64,000 bases of DNA from Flavobacterium sp. N1736. Lineage in GTDB: Bacteria > Bacteroidota > Bacteroidia > Flavobacteriales > Flavobacteriaceae. The position numbers and the translations under genes were made by a program. The notes under the pieces are model-generated. The model worked only from the letters and a program-made list of their open reading frames with translations, had not been told where the DNA came from and made no database searches. The stretch lies in the NCBI RefSeq assembly GCF_025947065.1, contig NZ_CP109994.1, positions 1,798,001-1,862,000 of the forward strand, written 5' to 3'. This document shows positions 18,495 through 26,715 of this stretch, in pieces. How positions within the stretch are numbered: position 1 is the first letter of the stretch; every line of letters begins with the position of its first letter.

Positions 18495-18878
18495 TTATTT
18501 GCTGAAAATTTCTGTAAGCAACGTTATTAAATCCTGATAATTTGTGGGTTTGGTAACATAATGCTCTATTTTAAAGGGTTTGGTTAATTCCTGCATAATT
18601 TCTTTTGTATGTGAAGAATATAAAACAATAGGAACCTGCTGCATAATTTCTGAACTTTTAATCTGCTCTAATAATTCAAAATGATTTACGCCAGGCATAT
18701 TAAGATCCATAAAAATTAAATCGGGTACAATTTTACTATTCTCCAGCGCTTCAATTACTTTCGCGCGCTTGGTTGCGGCATAACATACTTTTTTTTCAAG
18801 TATAGACTCTATCGCTTCGGTAAGTATTTCAACATCTTCAAGATCATCATCAATTAATAAAATATTCTGGTACAACAT
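18495..18878 (-). CDS. Single-domain response regulator
   Basis: 127 residues, one receiver domain and no output domain. The acidic pocket is DDD at 10-12, the phospho-acceptor is Asp 58 in FMDLNMPG, and the conserved Lys is 110 in VTKPTN. Proteins of this kind relay phosphate from hybrid or PAS-type histidine kinases. The kinase ending at 19792 and the CheB-CheR kinase at 26716 are plausible partners. It is separated from the DUF892 gene by a terminator, so it has its own promoter or depends on read-through. Confidence 0.9.
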   Translation of the reverse strand: MLYQNILLIDDDLEDVEILTEAIESILEKKVCYAATKRAKVIEALENSKIVPDLIFMDLNMPGVNHFELLEQIKSSEIMQQVPIVLYSSHTKEIMQELTKPFKIEHYVTKPTNYQDLITLLTEIFSK

Positions 18879-18966
18879 AATGGGTTTGTATGATATAATT
18901 ACTTGTTATATCTATTATATACGAATCATGGATTGGTGTGGTTTTAGAAAACAGGTCTTATATTAT

Positions 18967-19002
18967 AAAAAAACCTGTATCATAAATAATACAGGTTTTT
19001 TT
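18967..19002 (-). terminator. Terminator of the DUF892 gene
   Basis: A 14-bp stem of A-run plus ACCTGTAT paired with ATACAGGT plus T-run, 8-nt loop, 35 bp past the stop. Confidence 0.85.
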
Positions 19003-19037
19003 CAATATTAAAACTAATTTTTAATATAAAAATTCAA

Positions 19038-19676
19038 TTATTCCTGATCCTGATCTTCTTCGTTAGCATCAAAATTAATTGTGTTGTAAGCAGCTTCTGT
19101 AAGCAAGATATCTGCTTCTTTTTCTTCTGCTAAAGTTTTCTCTAAAAGCAATACTGCGTCATCTTCTCCTAAAGTTGTTGCAAATGCGACTAATGTACCA
19201 TAAGTAGCAATTTCATAATGCTCAATTTTTTGAGAGGCTGCAATGATTCCGGCATCACGTACGGCACCAACTTCGGTTTCTTCCATAATACCTTCTCCTT
19301 CTTTAATCAGTCCTTCCATAGCGTCGCATTTTTTGGCTACGGCTTTTTCACCCACAAGCGAAAACACTTTTTCAAGTCGTGCAACTTGTTCTTGTGTTAC
19401 AGCTAAATGGTCGTTGATTGCAGAAATTAAATTTTCTGATGTTGCATTTTTTGCCATTTTTGGCAATGCTTTAGTCAAAGCTTTTTCTGCCCAATAGATA
19501 TCTTTAAGAGAATCTACAAATAAATCTCTAAGACCTTCTGCCGCAGATGGTTTTGCTTTTACTGTTCCGTTAGAAGTGCTTTTAGATGCACTTGTTTTTG
19601 ATGCAGTTGTTTTCGTTTTAGTATCAGCTGCGCTTTTACTTTTTGCAGTAGTTGTGTTTTTTGTCGCTGTTTTCAT
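19038..19676 (-). CDS. DUF892 (YciE/YciF-type) ferritin-like protein with Lys/Ser/Thr-rich N-terminus
   Basis: 212 residues. Residues 1-48 form a low-complexity K/T/S/A arm (repeats of the AKSKSA, KTTASKTSASKS kind) that could bind DNA or simply be disordered. From about 50 the DUF892 four-helix domain begins: LRDLFVDSLKDIYWAEKAL, then paired Glu/His positions (HLAVTQEQVARLE, KIEHYEIATYG, LLEKTLAEEKEAD). DUF892 proteins are stress-induced in other bacteria. The C-terminus is acidic (NEEDQDQE). The position next to the stressosome operon fits a stress role (inference). Confidence 0.88.
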   Translation of the reverse strand: MKTATKNTTTAKSKSAADTKTKTTASKTSASKSTSNGTVKAKPSAAEGLRDLFVDSLKDIYWAEKALTKALPKMAKNATSENLISAINDHLAVTQEQVARLEKVFSLVGEKAVAKKCDAMEGLIKEGEGIMEETEVGAVRDAGIIAASQKIEHYEIATYGTLVAFATTLGEDDAVLLLEKTLAEEKEADILLTEAAYNTINFDANEEDQDQE

Positions 19677-19791
19677 GATTTATATTTTTTAAAGTATAAT
19701 TCAAATCTACAACTCTTGGTAATGAATGTTTTACAGGATATTTTTAATTAATTATAGTATTTCAATATAAAAGTATTGATATGTCTAAATT

Positions 19792-21423
19792 TTAATGCTT
19801 GGGAAGAAATATCCAAAATGTTGTTCCCTGATCTGGCTGGCTTGTAAAATTAATAAAGCCATTATGGTTCTCCACAATTCGTCTGCATAAAGCAAGTCCA
19901 ATACCGTTTCCTCCAAATTGATCGCGCTCGTGAAGTCGTTGGAACATATCAAAGATTCGTCCTGAATATTGACTGTCCATACCAATACCATTATCTGTAA
20001 TAGATATAATATGAAATTTTTCCGGAGAAAGGGTTTTATCAGTAAAACCAATAGTGTCCGGATATTTATCTGTTAAAGAAATAATTACAGAGGGTTCTGT
20101 TGTAGTAAATTTTAAGGCATTGCTTATCAAATTATAAAATAACTGGCGAAGCTGAGTATCGAGTCCCAAAACCTGAGGTAATGAATTTACCTGTATTTGG
20201 GCATTCTTCTCCTCGATTACCATGCTTAAATCGCCTAATGCTTCTTCGATAATATCGTTTAGATTGACTTCTGTAAATTGCGAAACCCTGTTATCAATTC
20301 TGGAATAATTCAAAACATCTGATATTAAATTAGACAATCTGCCCGCTGCAAGGGTTATTTTATCAAAATAATATTCTTTTTTTTGTTCTTCGGATAAGTG
20401 ATTTCCTGCTCGTGAAAGCATTATCATGATTTTGCGAAGTGGTTCCTGCAAATCATGACTGGCAACAAAGGCAAATTGTTGAAGCTCTTTGTTTTTAAAA
20501 ACTAATTTTGAGTTGGCTGTTTCCAGTTCACGCTGAATTTCTTTTAGTTCAGAATTGTCTTTTAGCGCTTCTACAACCTTTTTTTGTGCATTTATATCAA
20601 CAAAATAAACAAGCCAGCTATTAAATGTATCATCTTCTGATTTATTTGGAATAATCGAAATAAGATGCCAAACATATTCTGTTCCTTTTTTAATTCGGGT
20701 TTCGCCTATAAAATCCGAACGGCTTTTTTTAGCTTTATTCCATCCTTCTGAAATAGTATCTAAATCATCGGGGTGAACAAAGGCGCTCATGTTTTTTTTA
20801 TCAAATACGGTTAATGTTGTCTGCAAATAATCATTTAATGATTCATTGGCAAGCAATACATTATTACGCTCATTTACAATACAAATTAAAACCGGAATTG
20901 TATTGGCCAATTGCCTGTACCTGTTTTCACTTTCGCCAAGTTTTTCAGATAATGCTATTAGCTCTATATTTTTCTTTCTGATCTCATCATAAGGAGATAA
21001 AGGCGGTTCGTATTTGAAGTAATCAACAAGACTTTTTATTTTTACATCTGATAAAAGTCCTGGTGCTAATACGGGCTGACTTAGTTTTGTAATAAACTGA
21101 TTACCTGAATAGCTATATTCAATGTTTCCGGAAATTTTTGCTGCATATTTAAAAGCCTCAGGGCTGCATTTTTGCAAATCGACAGCATCTGTAAGTATGG
21201 CCAATATTTCTTTCTGGTTGGCTCTGATAATGTTAATTCCTAAAACCAGTACAGAGTTTTTACCATTTGCAATAGAACATCTTGCAACTTCTGATACAGC
21301 TGTAGAGAATCTTGTTTGCGCAGAAGATGGCATGCCGCACATTTCGGCAATTTTCATAGAGCGCTTATGAGCCAATATCAGGTCCATTTCATTATCAAGA
21401 TTAATCTTTACAATTTCCTTCAT
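19792..21423 (-). CDS. Histidine kinase with degenerate RsbT-like N-domain and PAS domain
   Basis: 543 residues, soluble. Residues 1-130 resemble an RsbT/RsbW ATPase but are eroded: the N-box reads FSTAVSEVARCSIANG (Cys where RsbT has Asn), and no DxGxG box is seen. A PAS domain follows (about 165-300, RYRQLANTIPVLICIVNERN). Next are a coiled linker, a HisKA domain with the phospho-His in ASHDLQEPLRKI, and HATPase_c with DNGIGMD and GGNGIGLALCRRIVENH. It is the last gene of the rsbRST operon, 4 bp after the PP2C gene. It likely receives the stressosome signal and passes phosphate to a receiver such as 18495-18878. Confidence 0.9.
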   Translation of the reverse strand: MKEIVKINLDNEMDLILAHKRSMKIAEMCGMPSSAQTRFSTAVSEVARCSIANGKNSVLVLGINIIRANQKEILAILTDAVDLQKCSPEAFKYAAKISGNIEYSYSGNQFITKLSQPVLAPGLLSDVKIKSLVDYFKYEPPLSPYDEIRKKNIELIALSEKLGESENRYRQLANTIPVLICIVNERNNVLLANESLNDYLQTTLTVFDKKNMSAFVHPDDLDTISEGWNKAKKSRSDFIGETRIKKGTEYVWHLISIIPNKSEDDTFNSWLVYFVDINAQKKVVEALKDNSELKEIQRELETANSKLVFKNKELQQFAFVASHDLQEPLRKIMIMLSRAGNHLSEEQKKEYYFDKITLAAGRLSNLISDVLNYSRIDNRVSQFTEVNLNDIIEEALGDLSMVIEEKNAQIQVNSLPQVLGLDTQLRQLFYNLISNALKFTTTEPSVIISLTDKYPDTIGFTDKTLSPEKFHIISITDNGIGMDSQYSGRIFDMFQRLHERDQFGGNGIGLALCRRIVENHNGFINFTSQPDQGTTFWIFLPKH

Positions 21424-21427
21424 AGCG

Positions 21428-22441
21428 CTAAATTATTTTTCCAACAAACACAGTAGCGTCATCGGTTCCTCTAATATTATCTTTATACAATGCGGCTGCT
21501 ATTACTCCTGAATTCTGCTTAATAATAGAAACTAAATCATTAAGATTCCATCTGGTTCGTAATCCGTCGCTGTGCATAACAATAATCTGATGTTTTTCAT
21601 ACGGAACAATAGTGCTATTTAAAGTACGTGGTATATTATGACCGATAATTCCGTTATAAGGCGTGTAGGTTTTATTCTCTAAACCCCGATATATGCGTGT
21701 GTTTATGTTTCCAATACCACAAATATTCCAGCTTTCGGTTTTATAGTTTACCGTCGCTATAGTCGCAACCAGTCCCCTGCTCTTTTTTACCTCATCATGA
21801 ATATCTCTAAGTATAGCGGCAGGTTCTGTCTGTCGGGTTTGTTTAAAAGCTTTTATTGCCTGCTGCACAGCCTCATTTGCATTTGCCCCGTGTCCTAATC
21901 CGTCGCCAACAAAAATTTGAAAACCATCTTTTAAATATTTAATGTGATAACCATCGCCACAAATTCTTTCTCCTGGATAATTCACTCTGATTGTTGCGTA
22001 ATTAAAACCATTAATTAATGCGGGTATAGGAATTTCTGCCTTATCAAAAATTTTTATGTATTGAATTGTACCCCAATTTTTCATGGAGTAAATTTGAAAA
22101 TCGTTGCTTAATCTTTTGATTGCACCCAACCCCTGACCTAAGGTATTTGAGGAAGAATAACCATCGTTCATTATCTTTACGACATTATCAATTCCTACAC
22201 CTTGATCTATACAATAAATTTCTATTTGATTTTGTCCTTCACTATGGTGGGCCCTGTATAAAAGTTCACCCTCCTTTGCATATTTAATAAGATTTGAAGT
22301 CAATTCAGCAATAATAATATCTGTTTCTGCTGCTCTGTGTGGAGTAAATCCTAATTGAAGTGCCAGATTATGTATTTCTCTTTTAATAAAAGGTATTAAA
22401 CTTCGATCATCAATTTTATAACAGGAAAAAGTATTATCCAT
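21428..22441 (-). CDS. Fused anti-sigma-type ATPase and SpoIIE/RsbX-type PP2C phosphatase
   Basis: 337 residues. Residues 1-135 are a GHKL ATPase of the RsbT/RsbW kind: the N-box AELTSNLIKYA, DQGVGID and TLGQGLGAIKRLSNDF. Residues 145-337 are a SpoIIE/RsbX-type PP2C phosphatase, with GERICGDGYHIK, FVGDGLGHGANANEA, HSDGLRTRW and GTDDATVFVGKII giving the metal Asp residues. In the B. subtilis stressosome RsbX dephosphorylates RsbR and RsbS; here it is fused to an ATPase that may bind the same partners. It overlaps the rsbT stop by 8 bp, so translation is coupled. Confidence 0.9.
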   Translation of the reverse strand: MDNTFSCYKIDDRSLIPFIKREIHNLALQLGFTPHRAAETDIIIAELTSNLIKYAKEGELLYRAHHSEGQNQIEIYCIDQGVGIDNVVKIMNDGYSSSNTLGQGLGAIKRLSNDFQIYSMKNWGTIQYIKIFDKAEIPIPALINGFNYATIRVNYPGERICGDGYHIKYLKDGFQIFVGDGLGHGANANEAVQQAIKAFKQTRQTEPAAILRDIHDEVKKSRGLVATIATVNYKTESWNICGIGNINTRIYRGLENKTYTPYNGIIGHNIPRTLNSTIVPYEKHQIIVMHSDGLRTRWNLNDLVSIIKQNSGVIAAALYKDNIRGTDDATVFVGKII

Positions 22442-22859
22442 TTTTCCATTTTATTATAGTTACGGTTGTTCCGTTTCCTAATTCTGTTTGTATGTTAAAT
22501 TCATTCACCAGTCTTTTTGTACCAGGTAAACCAAGTCCCAGGCTTTTTCCTGTGCTATATCCGTCTTTCATCGCCAAATCTATATCTATTATACCAGGAC
22601 CATTATCTATAAAAGTCACTCTTACTCCATTTTCACGTCCGTTATTCACGGCTTCTATTATCACTTTTCCTCCGCCGCCATATTTTAAAAGGTTACGAAC
22701 AAGCTCGCTGGTAGCTGTAATTAACTTGGTTTGATTTAGTATGCTCATTCCAATTTTTACACCATAATCCTTGACACGATTGCGCAAAGGAACTACGTCC
22801 TGTTCTTTTACAATTGCGATTTCTTCTTTATTCGTCGTCGTTATCATAAATCTGCTCAT
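22434..22859 (-). CDS. rsbT: RsbT-type serine/threonine switch kinase
   Basis: About 141 residues from the ATG at 22857-22859. ATGs at 22847 and 22868 are also possible, and a start at 22919 would overlap rsbS by about 90 bp. The GHKL ATPase boxes are intact: ATSELVRNLLKYGGGG (N-box), FIDNGPGI and SLGLGLPGTKRLVNEF (G-boxes). The family phosphorylates RsbS and RsbR in the stressosome, is then released and acts on a downstream target. It overlaps rsbS by 32 bp and the next gene by 8 bp. The target here cannot be RsbU, which is absent; the kinase or PP2C neighbours are candidates (inference). Confidence 0.9.
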   Translation of the reverse strand: MSRFMITTTNKEEIAIVKEQDVVPLRNRVKDYGVKIGMSILNQTKLITATSELVRNLLKYGGGGKVIIEAVNNGRENGVRVTFIDNGPGIIDIDLAMKDGYSTGKSLGLGLPGTKRLVNEFNIQTELGNGTTVTIIKWKNG

Positions 22860-23223
22860 TATCGCCATTATACATCTTTGCGCGAAGCAGATCCATCCCT
22901 TTTTCAACATTAAGGGCACTTATAACCCCATTTAAGGATAATCCAAGTTCAACAAGAGTGATAGCAACAGCAGGCTGCATACCTACTACCACGGTTTGTG
23001 CATCCATAATTTTAGACATCACAGCAATATTGCCCAGAATTCTTCCCATAAAGGAGTCAATAATAGAAACGGCTGATATATCAATTAACACGCCTTTTGA
23101 GCTGTGTTTATTGATTGTATTTATTAAGTCAGATTCAAGATTTTCTGCTAATTGGTCGTACAAATCCACTTGTATCGTAACCAGCAGAAAATCTCCCATC
23201 TTTAGTATAGGAATTCTTTCCAT
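22828..23223 (-). CDS. rsbS: RsbS-type STAS-domain stressosome scaffold protein
   Basis: 131 residues, a single STAS domain (about 4-115) plus an acidic tail (NDDE). The conserved phospho-Ser is at 57 in IIDSFMGRILG, matching the RsbS DSF motif. GMQPAVAITLVELGLSL is the C-terminal STAS helix region. In the family it packs with RsbR into the icosahedral stressosome core and holds RsbT until phosphorylated. It starts 20 bp after the rsbR stop. Confidence 0.9.
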   Translation of the reverse strand: MERIPILKMGDFLLVTIQVDLYDQLAENLESDLINTINKHSSKGVLIDISAVSIIDSFMGRILGNIAVMSKIMDAQTVVVGMQPAVAITLVELGLSLNGVISALNVEKGMDLLRAKMYNGDNEQIYDNDDE

Positions 23224-23243
23224 ATTGTTTAAATCTTATTCGA

Positions 23244-24068
23244 TTATTTTCTCTTAACAACAGTTAGCTGCAGCATGTCAAAAGCTGTCTGCAAAGCACT
23301 TGCAAGTGACGCTTTTGTGATAATACCGGTAAGATCTATCCCTAAATGCACTACAGTTTGGGCGATTTCAGGTCGAATTCCGCTGATGATACATTCCGCT
23401 CCCATTAATCTGGTTGCACTTACTGTTTTAATAAGATGTTGTGCTACAAGAGAATCTACTGCCGGCACTCCTGATATATCAAGTATGGCAATAGAGCTTC
23501 CTGTGTCTACTATTTGCTGTAAAAGGTTTTCCATTACAACTTGTGTTCTTGAACTGTCTAAAGTTCCAATAATAGGCAGTGCTACAACGCCATCCCAAAC
23601 CCTGATAACCGGTGTTGAAATTTCGCTTATTTCATCTACTTGTCTCGAAATAACATCTTCACGACCTTTCATATAAGACTCGAAAGTCATAATAGTCATG
23701 TTATCTAAAACAGCGTTTAATTGTAAATTTGCATTGTATAATTTGTCCTTATCAGTTTCTATTTCTGAAAGAATTTTTGAAGCAGCTTCTTTAAATGAAA
23801 TAAGATACTGGGCATTTTCTCTTGGTGAAAAACCTCTTTTTGCTCTTGAGCTTGAAATCCCCATAAGCAAATCGTAAACTCGTTCGAATTCTTGCGAATC
23901 TTTATCATTTGTAAGAGCCAAAGCATTCAATAAAAGTGATGAGAATTCTTTTGATTCTTCTTCTTCTGTAGCCCCGTCAGTTGATCCGCTTTCTATAAGT
24001 AGTTGTGACCAGATTGTAAGTAATTTATTTTCGTGGTCTTTCAAGCCACCAAGAAGATTGTTTTGCAT
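23244..24068 (-). CDS. rsbR: RsbR-type stressosome sensor protein (N-terminal sensory domain and STAS)
   Basis: 274 residues. Residues 1-130 are a helical sensory domain of the RsbR-N kind, without recognisable cofactor residues. The linker QVDEISEISTPVIRVWDGVVALP leads into a STAS domain (about 150-270) with GTLDSSRTQ and DISGVPAVDS, where RsbR phosphorylation sites sit; here the second is Ser, not the Thr of B. subtilis RsbR. First gene of the five-gene operon rsbR-rsbS-rsbT-PP2C-kinase. A TATATTTG -7 box lies at 24095-24102. It senses an unknown stress. Confidence 0.9.
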   Translation of the reverse strand: MQNNLLGGLKDHENKLLTIWSQLLIESGSTDGATEEEESKEFSSLLLNALALTNDKDSQEFERVYDLLMGISSSRAKRGFSPRENAQYLISFKEAASKILSEIETDKDKLYNANLQLNAVLDNMTIMTFESYMKGREDVISRQVDEISEISTPVIRVWDGVVALPIIGTLDSSRTQVVMENLLQQIVDTGSSIAILDISGVPAVDSLVAQHLIKTVSATRLMGAECIISGIRPEIAQTVVHLGIDLTGIITKASLASALQTAFDMLQLTVVKRK

Positions 24069-24094
24069 TTGTGGTAAATTTAAATTTTCGTAAA

Positions 24095-24102
24095 CAAATA
24101 TA
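24095..24102 (-). promoter_or_regulatory. Possible -7 box of the stressosome operon
   Basis: Minus strand TATATTTG, a perfect TAnnTTTG match, 26 nt before the rsbR start codon. No clear TTTG is seen at the -33 spacing. Confidence 0.4.
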
Positions 24103-24292
24103 ACAAATTAATCGTTTTTATTATGTAAAAACGCATTAAAAGGTATGTCAAATTAAAAGCATTTTATTGTCATTATGTATAATAATTTCATTGATTTATT
24201 ATAGAATTTCCACTTTAATTTTTTAAATTTTCTTAATAAATATTTCTCTGCTCAAAAGTGCTTATCCTGTTCTCTTCAAAATAAATCAAACA

Positions 24293-24325
24293 AAAAAACC
24301 TGCTTCTTTACAGAGCAGGTTTTTT
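24293..24325 (-). terminator. Terminator of the aldehyde dehydrogenase gene
   Basis: Stem AAAAAACCTGC/GCAGGTTTTTT with a short loop, 22 bp past the stop. Confidence 0.85.
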
Positions 24326-24346
24326 ATTAGCCTTACATTCAACTTA

Positions 24347-25981
24347 TCAGAAGATATAATCCGTGCTTAAAAAATTAGAATCATGATCTCTTACGATTGA
24401 ATTAAATAATTTTTTGTTTGCATCTGTAGATTTAGTCGCAACCAGTGAACGGATCGAAAAAGAACGAAGGGCATCTGATATGGATAAAGTTCCCTCGGCG
24501 CTGTCTTTTCTTCCTGTAAAAGGAAACACATCAGGTCCGCGCTGCGATTGACAATTAATATTGACACGGCTTACCAAATTAACAAACGGATCAATAAGGC
24601 TTGCTACTTCTTTTGCATCTTCACTAAATATACTTACCTGCATACCATGCGAAGCATTTATCTGATAATCAATTGGTTCATCTATAGAATCAAACGGAAC
24701 AACCGGAATAATAGGTCCAAACTGCTCTTCGTGATACAATTTCATTTTGTCATTTACAGGATAAACCACAGCCGGAAAAACAAGTGAATTATTGGTATAA
24801 CCTCCATTTTCATTTATTATTTTTGCACCGTTAGCCACTGCATCATCAAGACAGGTTTTAAGATATGCCGGTTTATCAAATTCAGGAAGAGGCGTAATTT
24901 TTACATCTTTATCCCAGGGAAGTCCGGGTTTTAGAGCAGCCACAGCATCGCTTAGTTTTTTCACAAATTCATCAGCTACTTCTTTCTGCACAAAAATTAA
25001 TTTTAACGCCGTACAGCGTTGTCCATTAAAAGATAATGCCCCTAATAAACATTCATTTACAGCAACATTTAGGTCTGCATGTTTGGTTACAATAGCAGCA
25101 TTTTTTGCATCAAGACTTAATATAGATCGTAGTCTGTTGGCTTTTGGATGCAGTTTTTTTAACCCATTAGCTACTTTACTTGAACCGATAAAAGCCAGCA
25201 CATTCACTTTTCCGCTTTCCATAAGCGGCGAAATAATTTCTGCTCCCCTGCCGTAAAGTGTATTTACTGTTCCGGGAGGAAAAGCTTCTTTAAAAGCATT
25301 CAATAAAGGATAATGTGCTAAAACACCATGTTTAGGCAATTTAAATAAAATGGTATTTCCCATTATAAGTGCCGGAATCAAGGTCGTGAAAATTTCATTT
25401 AAAGGATAATTAAAAGGTCCCATACTAAGAACCACACCCAAAGAAGATCGTCTTATCTGTGCCAAAACTCCTTCAGCTTCTTCAAATCTTGAAGATTGTC
25501 TGTCTAAATCTTTTAAAGCGTCAATTGTTGCATTAATATATTCTACAGTTCTGTCAAACTCTTTGGTTGAATCCGGAAGACTTTTTCCGATTTCCCACAT
25601 AAGAAGTTTTATAACCAGTTCGCGCTGCTGAATCATCAGGTAAACAAATTTCTGCATGCATTTTATTCTGCCCTCCACGCTCATTGTTGGCCATTCGCCC
25701 TGCCCGTCATTATATGCTGCAACGGCGGCATCCAGAGATTCCAGTGCTTCCTTTGATGATGTATGCGGTATTGTACCAACCAGTTTGCGTACAGGACCTT
25801 GAGCGCCCTGAACAAAAACCGGAGAAAAAACCTCTGTAATATCTCCATTCCAGGGAACGAGCTGACCGTTTAAAAGATATTCGCGTTGATGAATTTCTGC
25901 TATTTTGTACTCCTCCGGAATACTGTTTTCCTCCACAAACAGACTATCAATAGCCTTTAAGGATGCTTGTAAATTTTCCAT
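24347..25981 (-). CDS. Aldehyde dehydrogenase, GapN-like (NADP-dependent glyceraldehyde-3-phosphate dehydrogenase)
   Basis: 544 residues, cytoplasmic. Family reaction: NAD(P)-linked oxidation of an aldehyde. It resembles non-phosphorylating glyceraldehyde-3-phosphate dehydrogenase. Motifs: GPFNYPLNEIFTTLIPAL (cofactor and active-site Asn), FKLPKHG, FIGSSKVANGLKK and FNGQRCTALK with the catalytic Cys. The usual LELGGK block with the general-base Glu reads LSLDAKNAAIV, so the Glu is replaced by Ser. EEQFGPIIPVVPFDS is normal. The single gene lies between the stressosome operon and the acidic repeat protein. The product of the kdg pathway encoded downstream is glyceraldehyde-3-phosphate, a possible link. 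Substrate call is moderate. Confidence 0.8.
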   Translation of the reverse strand: MENLQASLKAIDSLFVEENSIPEEYKIAEIHQREYLLNGQLVPWNGDITEVFSPVFVQGAQGPVRKLVGTIPHTSSKEALESLDAAVAAYNDGQGEWPTMSVEGRIKCMQKFVYLMIQQRELVIKLLMWEIGKSLPDSTKEFDRTVEYINATIDALKDLDRQSSRFEEAEGVLAQIRRSSLGVVLSMGPFNYPLNEIFTTLIPALIMGNTILFKLPKHGVLAHYPLLNAFKEAFPPGTVNTLYGRGAEIISPLMESGKVNVLAFIGSSKVANGLKKLHPKANRLRSILSLDAKNAAIVTKHADLNVAVNECLLGALSFNGQRCTALKLIFVQKEVADEFVKKLSDAVAALKPGLPWDKDVKITPLPEFDKPAYLKTCLDDAVANGAKIINENGGYTNNSLVFPAVVYPVNDKMKLYHEEQFGPIIPVVPFDSIDEPIDYQINASHGMQVSIFSEDAKEVASLIDPFVNLVSRVNINCQSQRGPDVFPFTGRKDSAEGTLSISDALRSFSIRSLVATKSTDANKKLFNSIVRDHDSNFLSTDYIF

Positions 25982-26178
25982 ATGTATGTTTTTAATTATA
26001 AAATAGAATTCAAAATTCTAACTTTATTCTTTGTAATTAATTGTAACAACAAATTACAACAATCCGTTTAATTGGCAATGAACATACCATAAATATAAGT
26101 TTTCCCGGTATTGTAATTATCTATTAATTATGCAACTACAATATGTTTTTCTATAATATAGAAACTACCAATCTAATA

Positions 26179-26186
26179 TAAATTTG
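26179..26186 (+). promoter_or_regulatory. Possible -7 box of the acidic repeat protein gene
   Basis: TAAATTTG, a perfect TAnnTTTG match, 72 nt before the start codon, giving a long AT-rich leader. Confidence 0.4.
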
Positions 26187-26258
26187 TAAAAACACTTTTG
26201 AAAGTAATTTCTGAAAAGTTAATTTCAATAATTAATCTAAAAATTTAAAAACAGCGTT

Positions 26259-26639
26259 ATGGAAAATCAAAACCAAGAATACGGTAAAACAGACCCGGAT
26301 TTTATTGATCAAAATACTCTTGTTGATGGTAATTACATTCAAGATAAAGATCAGTACAAGAAACAAGCTTCTGCTGAAGAAAAAAAAGAATTTGGAGAAA
26401 GCGATCCTGATTACATAGAACAAAATACTCTTGTCGATAATGATAATTACGCAAGAGACGAAGATCCTTACCAATATCAGGAAGAGTTCGTTGAAGATTT
26501 AAAACATCCAGAAAATGATTTTGAAATCAATAAAAACAACAACTCCGATAAAAATTTACAGACGGACAACATCATTAATAAGGAAGATATCCTAACGAAT
26601 GATGAACAGAAAAGTAATCTAAACAAAGATCAGGATTAG
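26259..26639 (+). CDS. Acidic hydrophilic repeat protein
   Basis: 126 residues, almost no hydrophobic residues, rich in Asp, Glu, Asn, Gln and Lys. Residues 8-34 and 49-76 are an internal duplication: TDPDFIDQNTLVDGNYIQDKD against SDPDYIEQNTLVDNDNYARDED. The rest is unstructured charged sequence. No signal peptide. No known domain. Composition resembles hydrophilins and other stress-protective proteins, and the gene sits in the stress cluster. Own terminator at 26664-26691. Function unknown. Confidence 0.78.
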   Translation: MENQNQEYGKTDPDFIDQNTLVDGNYIQDKDQYKKQASAEEKKEFGESDPDYIEQNTLVDNDNYARDEDPYQYQEEFVEDLKHPENDFEINKNNNSDKNLQTDNIINKEDILTNDEQKSNLNKDQD

Positions 26640-26663
26640 ATAAACTATCAAGATCAGAATAGA

Positions 26664-26698
26664 AAAAGGCATACTTAAACGTATGCCTTTTGTTTTTT
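26664..26698 (+). terminator. Terminator between the acidic repeat protein and the CheB-CheR kinase
   Basis: 11-bp stem AAAAGGCATAC/GTATGCCTTTT, 6-nt loop, followed by GTTTTTT. The two genes converge here. Confidence 0.88.
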
Positions 26699-26715
26699 AG
26701 ACAATAAAATAAATT

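Noticed and set aside
23275..23676. Plus-strand open frame of 133 residues
   Set aside because: Antisense to the STAS domain of rsbR; no domain or start context.
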